Part shown: one piece after another, positions 12,121-22,365 of the stretch | Position numbering within the stretch: the first letter of the stretch is position 1 | Layout of the letters: each line of letters opens with the position of its first letter | Assembly (NCBI GenBank): GCA_030867875.1 | Contig: JAOWCC010001501.1 | Location: 29,284,792-29,348,791 of the forward strand | DNA: 64,000 bases | Source of the DNA: Actinernus sp. WN-2022 | Lineage: Eukaryota; Cnidaria; Anthozoa; Actiniaria; Actinernidae | Direction: 5' to 3' | Translations under genes and position numbers: made by a program | Notes under the pieces: generated by a model | The model's database searches: none | The model's input: only the letters and a program-made list of their open reading frames with translations | What the model was told of the DNA's origin: nothing

Positions 12121-12771
12121 AGACCCTGGTAAACGCTGAACTCTCGCGTATTCTGATTGCCTCTTCGATTATGACGCACTTCGATTATGGCGCACTTCGA
12201 TTATGAAGCAAGGGTTGTACTAACAGTGCTTGTTACTGGCCAAACGGACTGAGTCCAGAGAGATTAACTTGTATATAGTTTAGATTGCTCAAATTTTATC
12301 AATAAAACGATTTAAATAACCTTAAAACAAATTGTGTAGGTAGAGCAATAGATGAAGTGCATTACTGGGTAGTTTTCTGGTAAGATTCATCAGTGGGAAA
12401 GCCCGAGGAGAAGCCGTTATTTAAACCTGAACATGTGCTATCAATCACTTCGCTTCAACGCCGGCTAACGGAAAATGAACGGCTTTTTAGGATTCTATTC
12501 TAGCTTAGATACATCCTGGTAGCTTTGTGATACCTTTCCACTGTTTCTTTATCCAAGTAAACTCTATTTCGAGCCATTTAGTAGACCTGTTTTGGCACTG
12601 CATCGTTCGCCGCGTGGAAATACCGTTAATCGCTTCTCGCTCACTCCGGATTGGGATACCTATGGTTTGTACACGTTATGAAATATTCCCATATTTAGCT
12701 TGGCCGCCATCTTAGACCGCCAAATCACGTGACAAAATACTCCCAAAATCTGGAAGTATTTGATCACGTGA
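12121..12771. repeat. tandem unit B
   Basis: Sister copy of 10498-12051 without the Harbinger-like insertion. It ends in a matching hairpin (ATCACGTGA...TGATCACGTGA at 12724-12771). Confidence 0.8.
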
Positions 12772-13035
12772 ACCCACAGGCAACCCAAGCTCTAATTGTG
12801 TGTATCCCTAAGAAAGAGGGAGCTGAGGAGATCCGAAAAGGAAAATTAAGGCCCAAATCGCTAATAAACGACAAAAGACAACAAATAGAGCAAAGGTACG
12901 TTCATTTCAGTTGATTTTAACCTATCAATTCTTGGCTTGCACGCACGTCACTTCCGCCTTGACACGTGATGCCGTCGGCCATATTGGTGTACCATCAGTT
13001 GTCAACAAACACAGAGTGTGAGCACGAGTTTTCTA

Positions 13036-13931
13036 TATTTCGGCGAGGTTCATGGCTATTAGAAATGGTTTTGTGCTTGATTGTTGGCTGTTCCACCAAA
13101 AGTGGTCTGAATAGGGGTAGGCTAAACTCAGGGCAACAGGTTTTACTTTACAGTTGTTCAAATTTTCATTTCATCTTCCGTTGGTGAAAAGCCTGGCACG
13201 TTTTTATCAGTGTTATTATTTGTCATCTTGGGTTTGAGAATGTTTGCCACATAGCTTGGGTTGCTGTTGATAGTATTATTTAGATCATCCTTAATTTTGC
13301 TGGCGGATTTGAAATTGATCTCGCTCACAGGAGCGTAAGGCACTTCGCTACCGGCTACGGTAAGTGGGGAGAAGCCAGGAACATTTAACTTGTGTACACG
13401 CGAGTTTGCTGTTAATGATCCAAGCTTCCACGTAGAAGAGAACGCTCGCGACATGAGAACATGCTTCAGCAAGTCCAGCTTTGCATCCTAAGCAATGTTC
13501 TGACAAAACAGTACCCTCCTTGCTCGTAATAATCCAAATTGGCAACGGAGTGTCATTCATTCTCTGGCTGTGCCTGACCTTTGCAATCACAACATACTTG
13601 TCTGATGTTTGTAGGCCTTGTACGGTGGTGATAAAACCAGACACCATTTGGTTGTACGATTCTAAGCTTTTAAAGGTTTTAAACTGTTGCTTGATGTAGT
13701 AGCTCCGCTCTAGCACTAGATAATTTACGAGATCTGTAGCTTCAACAGGCGGTAAACATTCAGGGTCAAGCTTCACGCCTGATCAAGTCCGATCACTAAA
13801 ATTTTCTCCAAATATCGCCGCCTAACATGGGGTTCGAGACTCTTAAAATAACTGAAATAATCTGAGAGCACCGGAATAGATTCGTCAATATCGCTTGAGG
13901 AGATTTTTGATCCCTCTTTCGCAGAATCCAT
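13036..13931 (-). pseudogene. broken SWIM zinc-finger / YqaJ-type transposon accessory gene
   Basis: The coding sequence starts at 13931 (MDSAKEGSKISSSDI...) and then continues in three further frames. The first frame change is near 13779 (after ILVIGLDQ). The next frame contains the SWIM zinc finger, CxG-C...C-x-H (LGCKAGLAEACSHVASVLFY), and CTQVKCSWLLPTY. It shifts near 13352 into EVPYAPVSEINFKSASKIK, and near 13160 into CKVKPVALSLAYPYSDHF before a stop at about 13036. SAP/SWIM proteins fused or linked to YqaJ-type exonucleases accompany THAP-DDE transposases in ISL2EU-like elements (family knowledge). This copy cannot make a full protein. Length and frame breaks say pseudogene, unless the breaks are assembly errors. 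Confidence 0.7.
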
Positions 13932-13969
13932 CGAAATTCAAAAGAAAAGTGTGCTAACTGACAGCTTCG

Positions 13970-14395
13970 GCATATAGGCGAATCCTTGCTGACGTCATTG
14001 TTTACGTTTTTGCCTCATTAGCATAAATTAAACTTCAAGCTACTAACAAACAATCTACATCAGTTGAAAGAGAATTTTAAACTTAGTCATTACCGAAAAT
14101 GTGAGATAAATATGTTAAATATTTACGGAGAAATTCACTTTTCAAAACTGTAAAATCGGCTGGGGGGCAAGAGTTGCTGACAGCCATACATTCTTTGTAA
14201 ATTTAGAGATTTTTAAACGCTCATTCCTCAAAATATATTTATCATATCACACTCAAATTTTCGGTGATTATCAAGTGTGCCAAGCTCTTTCGATTTGTGC
14301 ACTCTGTTTGTTTATATCTATGTCGCTTGAAGTTTGATGTATGCTAATGAGGTAAAAACGTAAACAAGGATTCGCCTATATTTCAAGGAACACTT
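13970..14395. repeat. nested foldback, about 425 bp
   Basis: The left arm ATAGGCGAATCCTTG...GTTTACGTTTTTGCCTCATT and the inverted right arm AATGAGGTAAAAACGTAAAC...AAGGATTCGCCTAT enclose further inverted A/T-rich sequence centred near 14190. It lies just upstream of the SWIM gene start, where it may be a promoter-side inverted repeat of the element or a separate MITE. Confidence 0.65.
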
Positions 14396-14571
14396 AGCGT
14401 CAAGTGGTACACCAATATGGCGGACGTCAAAATATGGAACATGCTGTGACGTCACGTGCAAGCCAAGAATAGTGTTAAAATTCGTGATTTTCCCCGTTTA
14501 GTAGTTCCCTATATTATACTGACAAATACACACAATTAGAGCTTGGGTTGCCTGTGGTGAACCAGCCCTCT

Positions 14572-14655
14572 CTTAGCTGACCGAGAAGACCCTGGGGACG
14601 AGGTTGTTCGACGCCATCTTTGATTAGGCGCGTAAAGACCCCTGGGAACGAGGTT
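14572..14655. repeat. AACCTCGT repeats in tandem
   Basis: GACCGAGAAGACCCTGGGGA and GGCGCGTAAAGACCCCTGGG lie back to back, directly outside the 12775-14556 element. Confidence 0.8.
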
Positions 14656-14679
14656 GCAGTGTGAACAGGAAAATAATTG

Positions 14680-15720
14680 ATTTTCCCCCTCGAAAGTCGA
14701 AAGTAAGTCTGAAAGTATGAAACTCTCTGTTCTGTTTGTGCAGAAATTATGTGTCGAAATATTAAGTTATTTAATACAATTACTGAATTAGTTGTCTTCA
14801 TAATTTTCTCAGCACGCAGTTTCATAATTTCCACATATTGATCGACGGTTCAGTTCTACCCAACACTCAACAGAATACCACACTGAATATCTCCAAGCTA
14901 CTAATATGTCAGCTAATCTCTAACCTTTCTTTTCCAGAATCCATGTTATATTGTTTTAAATCCCCCATGCTCTCGATCACTTGACAGTCGTACAGACTGC
15001 ATGTACTCTGTGGTGAAGATCGATGTACACTGTAGTTTATTTCTCACGACCTTCCAACAAAAACAAACCCTTCCGAGATGTCAAATACCAATCCCATGAT
15101 CCAAGTAATTAAATTACTGTCAGGGTCTACACACAATACATAGCCTCTCGAGGCAATATTGAAAATATTATCGCAATTATTATTTCTACCGACGGTCATT
15201 CATTAACCAGAAAAACATTCGTTTGGCTGGTGTTTGTTGCAGATGAGATATATTTCGGTGCATTATCTAATAATTATCGATCATCATCCGACATAAATAC
15301 GTGCCTAATTGTAGGAACTTTTAATTGTTTTAATTTGAACATTTTAGGCTTGATAATACTTCAGTGTTTTTAATTTGTATTGTCCAATAGATTGTGATTT
15401 TTTTCTTTTAGTACATGTTTGACTTGAATTATTAGAAATAATCAGAAAATCAACAGGTTTATTCTTAGGGACCGGTCATTAATTACAGGTGGGGGTAGGG
15501 GCTAGTGGGAAAAGGGGGACCAATTTTCATGCAGCAAATTAGGGGGGGGGGGGCATAGCTAGAGGGGGAATTGGGGAGAGGGGTCATCAAAAATTCAGCA
15601 TCAGATGGCATTTTTCATTTGCACCAGCCCGGCCCCCTCCATTAATTAATGGTCAACCAGTTCCTTACTTTAATAATTTTTGCAATCTTTTTGCTTGATT
15701 TTGTGTTTGCTTTATAGCCT
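14680..15720. repeat. diverged duplicated block, copy B
   Basis: Partner of 8070-9140 with the same word order. Its private insertion at about 15475-15655 has GACCGGTCATTAATTA and inverted TTAATTAATGGTCAACC ends around a G-rich centre (run of 12 G at about 15542). Confidence 0.65.
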
Positions 15721-15964
15721 TTTATCATACATGCTCAAGGATCCAGCAGACTTGCTTTGCACATGCAACTAAATTTAGCCACCCAGCCAAAATGAACTGC
15801 TGGATACCTTTCCTCCTAGGACGAGTTCTGGGGTCAGATGTGATATGCATTCAAACATATAAATCTTGATCTAGTATTTCAACCCATATAAAACTATCAA
15901 AATTATAAGACAGACAAGATAAAACATATTGACACATAATCCATTATTGTTAGCTCACAATAAT

Positions 15965-16190
15965 TTTATCTTTCAACCAGGACTTTGGGTCGTCCAAACA
16001 ATACATCAACTCTGCTATTCTGGTTGATATGCCAAGTTTTAATACTAGTTGCCCCAAGCGTGTTCTTGAGGTGTTTGAAGATGAGTGATAGGATTTGATA
16101 AATAAAACTTTTACCATATCCTGTTGGTATAGCTGCATGTGCAAAAACATCCAGGCCTGGTTGTTCAAAGCAAGGGTAACTTTATCCCTA
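15965..16190 (-). pseudogene. RecQ-like helicase fragment
   Basis: A minus-strand frame reads SYPCFEQPGLDVFAHAAIPT followed by GYGKSFIYQILSL. This resembles the start of a RecQ-family helicase: an F-x-QPGLDVFA segment, then Walker A IPTGYGKS and IYQ. RecQ helicases unwind DNA 3' to 5' using ATP, and cnidarian genomes carry many element-borne RecQ-like copies. Only about 75 codons are open, ending in a stop at 15965 with a stop just upstream. No motif II (DEAH) or later motif is found nearby. It is best read as a decayed fragment. Confidence 0.4.
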
Positions 16191-16621
16191 TAGGACTTTG
16201 CCAACAGCACAAACATTTAATGCATGAAAATATGGCTAAGCACTGATTATCTACAGTACTGTTTCTTTTGTTGTTTCTTTAGCCTGGGTAACACGTCATC
16301 TTACAATCCAAACTTTCAAATTATCAGACAGTATGGTAATTAAAAGTATCATTGATAATACTAATACTACTACATATACTACTTCTTATAATGATAACAA
16401 TTAACAACAGCAACACAATTTAAAGAAGGTACTGTGTAAGACAGTTAATTACATGTACATTGTATATAAGAATTGCCCTCAAAAGTAACAGCAGTACACA
16501 ATGTGACATAATAACAGTGTATACATGTATGTCAAATGTTGAACTTGTATACTGTTAGTGATATACTGAGGGCCTAGAAGATTTCTCAAAGTGTGATTGC
16601 ACTCCACTGCAGTGCTCAGCC

Positions 16622-17270
16622 CGTGAGGGGGGGGCTGATTTGGGGTGTCAGGGTCAGGATTTCAGCCTAATTTGAGCTGTCAGGGTCAGGATTTCAGCCT
16701 AATTTGAGCAGTCATGGTCAGGATTTGAGCCTAATTTGGGGTGTCAGGATTTGAGCCTACTTTGGGGTGTCAGGGTCAGGATTTGAGCCTAATTTGGGGT
16801 GTCAGGGTCAGGATTTGAGCCTGATTTGGGGTGTCAGGGTCAGGTTTTGAGCCTAATTTGAGCAGTCATGGTCAGGATTTGAGCCTAATTTGGGGTGTCA
16901 GGGTCAGGATTTCAGCCTAATTTGGGGTGTCAGGGTCAGGATTTCAGCCTAATTTGGGGTGTCAGGGTCGAGCAGTCAGGGTCAGGATTTCAGCCTAATT
17001 TGAGCAGTCATGGTCAGGATTTGAGCCTAATTTGGGGTGTCAGGGTCAGGATTTGGGGTGTCAGGGTCAGGTTTTGAGCCTAATTTGAGCAGTCAGGGTC
17101 AGGTTTTTAGCCTAATTTGGGGGGTCAGGATTGGAGCCTAATTAGGGGTGTCAGGGTCAGGATTTGAGCCTAATTTGGGGTGTCTGAGGGTCGGGCAATA
17201 GCCAATAAGGGCAATCAGGGTTTTGGAGCTCCCTTTTGGGGTCAAACAGGGTCAGGGTTTGAACCTCATT
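16622..17270. repeat. minisatellite, about 32-bp unit, roughly 20 copies
   Basis: The unit GGGTGTCAGGGTCAGGATTT + GAGCCTAATTTG is repeated with variants (GAGCAGTCATGG for GGGTGTCAGGG, TTCAGCC for TTGAGCC) and shortened units. The reading frame through it is a repeat by-product. Confidence 0.9.
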
Positions 17271-18033
17271 ACCACACATATACATTGTACATAGTATTTA
17301 CATACAAATGTACATTATTTTATTAGCACCTTATATACCTACCCATTTATCACATAAGTACCACCCCACCCCCACTCCCAGGTGCTCAACACTACTTTTT
17401 TACTGGAACTACAAAATGTAGTCACCCATTGTGTACCCTCTTTATGATCTAGTCCCTGGGCTAGTGACTGACAAAGTCTACTCTAGGTCAAAGGCTATAA
17501 CATGCCTTTGATTTTTGATGCCTCAAGATTTACTAGCCAGTTCAAAATAATGTTTGTTAGTCCTGGTCTAGTGGATGACTACTACATGTACATGTATAAG
17601 AGTGGATTTCGATCTTATGAGTAGGACAAAAATATGGCATGTCTGTAGCCTTACCTGTAATTGCACTGTAACTTATTGTATTGTAACTGTAATTTGATTG
17701 GATCAGAACGTCGAAAACAATAGGGAAACCATTTCAGTGTCAGATGTCATACAGTCGCCATGCCATACAGAACTAATCCCCACCCATACAAAATCCATTC
17801 TTACGACTATTGATAGCAGCACTGAGCTTTGCTTGTGCTTTCAGATGTTTACAGTGCTCGCACTAGATTGTTACATATTTCTGTATTTTAAGTAATGTTG
17901 AAATTATCAAAAAAACAGAGTTAAATTTCTCTGAATCTGCATTAGTAGTTGTTGTCAGTGTTTTCGTTGTGTCCTAAGATCGACTGGTGGGAAAGTCGTA
18001 AATTAAATATCAACAGTGTACACATACATGAAC
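17271..18033. other. no gene recognised
   Basis: AT-rich flank of the minisatellite with TACATGTACA words. No exon or RNA gene could be supported. Confidence 0.4.
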
Positions 18034-18110
18034 CGCCTCCCGGTTAGCTCAGTGGTTAAGCAATGGTCTGTTGACGTTGTGCAGGAGGTTGATGGTTCAA
18101 ACCCCAGCCA

Positions 18111-18146
<36 letters not shown>

Positions 18147-18297
18147 GGTGCTGCCTTTGTGAAACAATTTTTTTCACAAACTGCACCTGCACCACGTCTT
18201 CTCAGAAAAGGACGTAAAATCATAGGCCCATCAGTGTATGAAGAGCCACCTCATGCATATGCCAGCAATTAATCCATTATTATTATTATATATATTC
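18034..18297 (+). mobile_element. tRNA-derived SINE
   Basis: The tRNA-like head has a polymerase III A box (TAGCTCAGTGG, 18045-18055) and B box (GGTTCAAACCC, 18094-18104). A body with ACTCAGGGTCTTAAAATAAC and GAGTAGAAGGTGCTGCC follows, and an (ATT)n tail lies at about 18277-18292. A second copy lies inverted at 55285-55465. The head is too diverged for a working tRNA. Confidence 0.8.
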
Positions 18298-18679
18298 TGA
18301 CCAAAAATTTGTTGCTCTTGACTATTAGTGCATATATCCTATTCAATTTTGGGTTCATGTTTATATTTTTTAATGCAAAATATGTATCTAACATTGCGAG
18401 TGGAAGGAGGTTTAAAACACACCCATGCATGATGTCCTATGTACTTGCAAATTAGTAAGTTCTTGTGTCATTTTGGTACTACATGAACACTCGTCATGCC
18501 ATATATAGAGGGTTTGTACCATCACATGATGGAAGCCATGTGTTTGATGGCAGGAACAATGAAATTTGTTTAATCATGTGTCTGAACAAATAAATCTCAA
18601 AGGAATGTATATTGTTCTTGCATGGTGCAACCCCTCTATGAAAAGACTGAATTAATTCTAATGAGACCTGAAACAACAA

Positions 18680-18890
18680 TGGGGGCTGATCAAAGCCAGG
18701 TCCTGGCTAATCCATAGATTGAATGGAAATTTAGCATGTTGGTTTTGCAGAGGGAGGAAAACCGGAGAACCTGGAGAAAACCCTCGGAGCAAGGGCAAAA
18801 TACCAACAAACTCAACTCACATATGGCACCACATCCGGGAATGAGAATGGAAGGCCCGAGACACAACATTCTTTCTCTCAGTGCCACTTT
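18680..18890. repeat. dispersed repeat (GGGGCTGATCAAAGCCAGG family), copy 1
   Basis: GGGGCTGATCAAAGCCAGG..., GGAGGAAAACCGGAG, CTCGGAGCAAGGGC, AACTCAACTCACATATGGC. The same series recurs at 40100-40310. The frames through it are not genes. Confidence 0.8.
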
Positions 18891-19689
18891 GCTAGTCTAT
18901 TCAAATTGTAAAATTTTACAGTTCAAGTTTTGGTTTGATTCTGCTCACACCATGGTCCAAGCACATTCAGTGCTTTTTAGATTTTCTCCAAAATCTGAGG
19001 TTTTTCACAAATGAAATGGACAGTCCATTTTTGAAGTCTTTCATTTTTTTATGAAATTCCTGCTACAACTTAATTGTTTCATGCTATGAACCTATCTGGA
19101 GATTATTAGAGATCATTTATTTATTGGTGGAACTAATTATGTCAAAATTTTGATCCAATCAGTCACATATTTATGATGAATTGTGATTGTAATGTCAGTC
19201 AACCCCACTTTTTTGACATTCAGTCAAATTTACTCAAAATCTAATGGGATTACAATGTTTTTCAAATAAAATGTTCAGCCTTATCCACATTCACAGGGCA
19301 AATTTTATAAAAATCTACAGGCAGGAAGTTAGTGAAAATTTTGGGTTATGGATTAATAATAATTATGCATAGTATAAAATAATCTTGGTGTCAAATAGAA
19401 CTCTGTTTACAAATATAACAGATAATTAAAAAAAAAAAAACTGAAATTCAGAATTCCTTTTGGTTTTCTGTAACGATTCTATTTGACATCAAGTTTTACT
19501 ATGCTTTAGGGCAAAATATTAATATAAGTTGCCATTTAGCCCTGAGCTACATTTGTATAAGTTAGATTTTTTGGCAGCCACCTTAACAGGGCTATGTCAT
19601 GGTGTTGCACTTACGTATGTGGAGTCAATTAGTGGCTGTTAATTGTCTATAAATAGTTCTCCTCCCATGGTAATAGTGAACAATCACGT

Positions 19690-19825
19690 ACCGAAGTTGT
19701 TGTCGGTAGATTGTCGGCCGACAACACGCCAACAACCTGCCAACAACTACGTAAATTCCACCAACAATCTACCGACAACTGCAAGAAATCGGCCGACAAT
19801 CTACCGACAAGTAATAAGCTTATGT
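19690..19825. repeat. CCGACAA/CAACAA direct and inverted repeat cluster
   Basis: Multiple TTGTCGG / CCGACAA and GCCAACAAC words occur in both orientations. This is a short low-complexity cluster. Confidence 0.65.
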
Positions 19826-20179
19826 GTATCTTCTAAGACAAGATATTGACGAATTTACCGACACTTAAAACTTACCAACAAGTCATGTGTATCTTCTAAG
19901 CTTGTTTTTAGACCCAAAAGTGAAGAGAAAATACAAGATATTGAAGTTTCAATACTGTTTTGTCAGGCATCTGTTGTTGGCCGCCATTTTGGGAATCATC
20001 ACTATATTACCTCCTCCCATAATGCATGATTGATATGATAATGATGCAATATTATGTCCCTTGAAGACTGCATCTATACACAGTTTGGTTATAGTCATTT
20101 TTACATAATTATTTGCTTTGATTTTACCCATCCCACAGCTGTGTAAGGGCAGTTTGTCAATGAAAATCACTGAAAATAA

Positions 20180-21004
20180 TGCACCTATCAGTGGCTTCCC
20201 AGAGGGGTCGACCCCCGGGGTAACCAGGGGGATTGTAAAAAGACAGAAACAAACTTGATGATTTCTCCCAGGGGTTGGGGAATCGTCCCTTTCAAAGTCC
20301 CCTGGTTAAGTCTTCCACGACCTACAATCCCCTGTCATTTTGCACGAAATGAGATCGATGGAGCTGAATTGACTACTGAACACTCTATTTTCAACAGAAT
20401 GTTGAAAATAAACTTTATTAACACTTCAATGATATAAAAGTTGACAATTCTTGCTGCGAGCAACATGCATTTTGTTTTAGCATTAATGAATACGAAAATT
20501 CGATATTTTTGCAAAACTAAACATAAAAAAGTCGTGCTTCATATGTAATGATTTCATTTATGCCAAACTTGATGACAGATGGTCAACAGATAACCCCAAA
20601 AGGATTGGATTTTAAAAGTTGTCCTTACCCTACGGTTGTAGATAGCATCCATTGCGAAAAGCACGTGAAGCACTAGTACCCAGTCTATACTGCTCGAGGT
20701 ACGACAAGTAGCCCAAGTCGAGAATACTCGGCATCGAAATTCTACACTGGTCATCTCGGTATATCTCATATCACGCTTTAACTCTTGTATTAATAAACAA
20801 GGAAAAACAATCTCCGTGGTTAGTTTCCCTGATGACAAAAACAATTTGAATAAATCCCCCACCCCAGTTTTCCAACCATAAAACAAAGTCGAGCATTTCC
20901 CCGACCCCAGGGGCAATGTTTGCATTCAATCCTCCTGTATTCCCCCACATATCTCTGTGGTTACCCCGGGGGTCGACCCCACGGGGAAGCCGCTGATAGG
21001 TGCA
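20180..21004. mobile_element. Harbinger-like MITE, 825 bp
   Basis: TIRs TGCACCTATCAG(T/C)GGCTTCC continue into GGGGTCGACCCCCGGGG at both ends. TAA flanks both sides (20177-20179 and 21005-21007), again fitting a TWA target. It contains chance frames only. It ends 133 bp past the methyltransferase stop codon. Confidence 0.85.
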
Positions 21005-21136
21005 TAACCGACAGTCTGGAACATGATCTCTGTAACTGAAGTACAATGTACCAAACAATCTTGATGACTACACTAGAAGAGAATGAACTTGGTTGTCTAG
21101 CTTGGTTATGCTGGGGGTTATGTGACACATGAACTG

Positions 21137-22321
21137 CTATTTACAGCTAGTTTTGAGTTCAAAAATTATTGGCCCAGAGGGAACTGTCTGATAGATGTCA
21201 ACCAGTTCAAATCCTGTTGGCTGTGATATCTGGTGTATGAAGTCCAGCCATTCAGTCTTTGTCCTATACTGACCATTCCTGGTGACAGATACTGCATTGA
21301 TCGCAAAGTAACCAAGCTGTAGGCCATCCTCGCCGATGTTGTGCTGTCTGTCACCAGGCTCTGGGGGGCATGAGGTTATGATGAGCAATCGTCCTCCACC
21401 ATCAGGGTAAACAGAACGGCAGTTCTGCAATATCTGGATTGCCTCATCAATTTTAAAAATCACAAAAAAATACCTCGCAATGATGGTATCAGCTTTAAGA
21501 TCAGGTGGAAATGGCTCTAGGCAATTATGTGGCACAAAGGTAACACGACTTGGAAAAGGAACTTCATAATCGGGAAATACTGCTTGTGCCATTCCTATCA
21601 CATCAGGTAAATCGACCAGGACTGCCTTCAATCCTTCGCATCCCGGCTGTTTTAAAACAGTGGCTAAAAATCCCCCTAAAGAGCTCCCAATATCCAAAAT
21701 TTGACCGCAATTTGACCAGGGATAAACATCAAAAATACTTCTAGATGTGCTAGTCCCGGCGGTCAATTGCATGGTAGACTTCTTAGCTGTGGCCGAGTTA
21801 TAGGTCTTCAAAAGTTCTTTCCTTCTATCTGTGCTACCAATCGGCGAGGATCCCGATGGAGATTTGGCAGCATCGTAAGGAAATCTATCCATCCCATTCA
21901 TGTAGTCGTAGATGTTCATTCCGTGTGCTACCTCGAACGCTGGCCGGCCTGTCTTTACTGCTTCCGGTAGAGCTAACATGGCGGCCCAGTTCTCATCGCT
22001 ACAGTAATAGCCCATCATGTGACCCAAACTGGGAATGCGATCCTTTCTCAGCAATTCCATGGCTTTATTCTTAGCGAAATGCTTAGTAGAAACCTCCTTG
22101 CCTATTCCCCACTGCGCTAAAACACGCATTATTGGGTAAAGCTGTTCGGCTGAATGGCAGCCTGCCTTGACTGCTAGGTCATCAATACTTGTGGACGGTT
22201 CTTCGGCTGAGCAGAGTATTTCTGGGATGTTTAATCCCACGATTACACCAAGGCATCGGTTCTGCCACATTCCATGAAACATTGAAAGGATTATCTGTTC
22301 ATCTGAAACACAAGTGTTCAT
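21137..22321 (-). CDS. O-methyltransferase-like protein (plant/ASMT-type fold)
   Basis: A single open frame of 394 codons, about the usual length for family-2 SAM-dependent O-methyltransferases such as acetylserotonin O-methyltransferase. The N-terminal winged-helix dimerisation region occupies roughly residues 15-90 (LGVIVGLNIPEIL..., DDLAVKAGC, LAQWGIG). The SAM-binding glycine motif DIGSSLGG is at 210-217, followed by the acidic DLPD at 237-240. The usual catalytic HD pair before the conserved DEA is absent. The segment reads ARYFFVIFKIDEA (about 282-294), with Ile where the base His is expected. The protein may therefore bind SAM without standard catalysis, or use another base. It is intronless, with a palindrome 37 bp upstream and a MITE 133 bp downstream. 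Substrate unknown. Confidence 0.85.
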   Translation of the reverse strand: MNTCVSDEQIILSMFHGMWQNRCLGVIVGLNIPEILCSAEEPSTSIDDLAVKAGCHSAEQLYPIMRVLAQWGIGKEVSTKHFAKNKAMELLRKDRIPSLGHMMGYYCSDENWAAMLALPEAVKTGRPAFEVAHGMNIYDYMNGMDRFPYDAAKSPSGSSPIGSTDRRKELLKTYNSATAKKSTMQLTAGTSTSRSIFDVYPWSNCGQILDIGSSLGGFLATVLKQPGCEGLKAVLVDLPDVIGMAQAVFPDYEVPFPSRVTFVPHNCLEPFPPDLKADTIIARYFFVIFKIDEAIQILQNCRSVYPDGGGRLLIITSCPPEPGDRQHNIGEDGLQLGYFAINAVSVTRNGQYRTKTEWLDFIHQISQPTGFELVDIYQTVPSGPIIFELKTSCK

Positions 22322-22365
22322 ACGTTGGTCTATTTTAATTCCAGAATAATGTTCACATATTTTAC

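Larger units (their letters stand above)
12775..14556. mobile_element. DNA transposon with 7-bp TSD, carrying SWIM/YqaJ remnant
   Basis: The ends are CACAGGCAACCCAAGCTCTA and its inverse. GTGAACC is duplicated immediately outside (12768-12774 and 14557-14563). A second pair of inverted repeats lies inside, ATTCTTGGCTTGCACG at about 12927 and 14475 and CGGCCATATTGGTGTACCA at about 12977 and 14425. This suggests one element inserted in another, or a compound TIR. The TIR is shared with the palindrome at 22366-23366. Confidence 0.75.

Noticed and set aside
16895..17077. Repetitive ORF as a protein
   Set aside because: It is entirely minisatellite.
16622..17270. CRISPR-like array
   Set aside because: Repeats are contiguous variants without unique spacers, and the genome is eukaryotic.
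18736..19014. ORF through the GGGGCTGATCAAAGCC repeat as a gene
   Set aside because: The same sequence recurs at 40.1 kb with different frames and is a dispersed repeat.
20554..20925. 123-codon minus ORF as a Harbinger protein
   Set aside because: No transposase or Myb-like motif. The element is short and non-autonomous.
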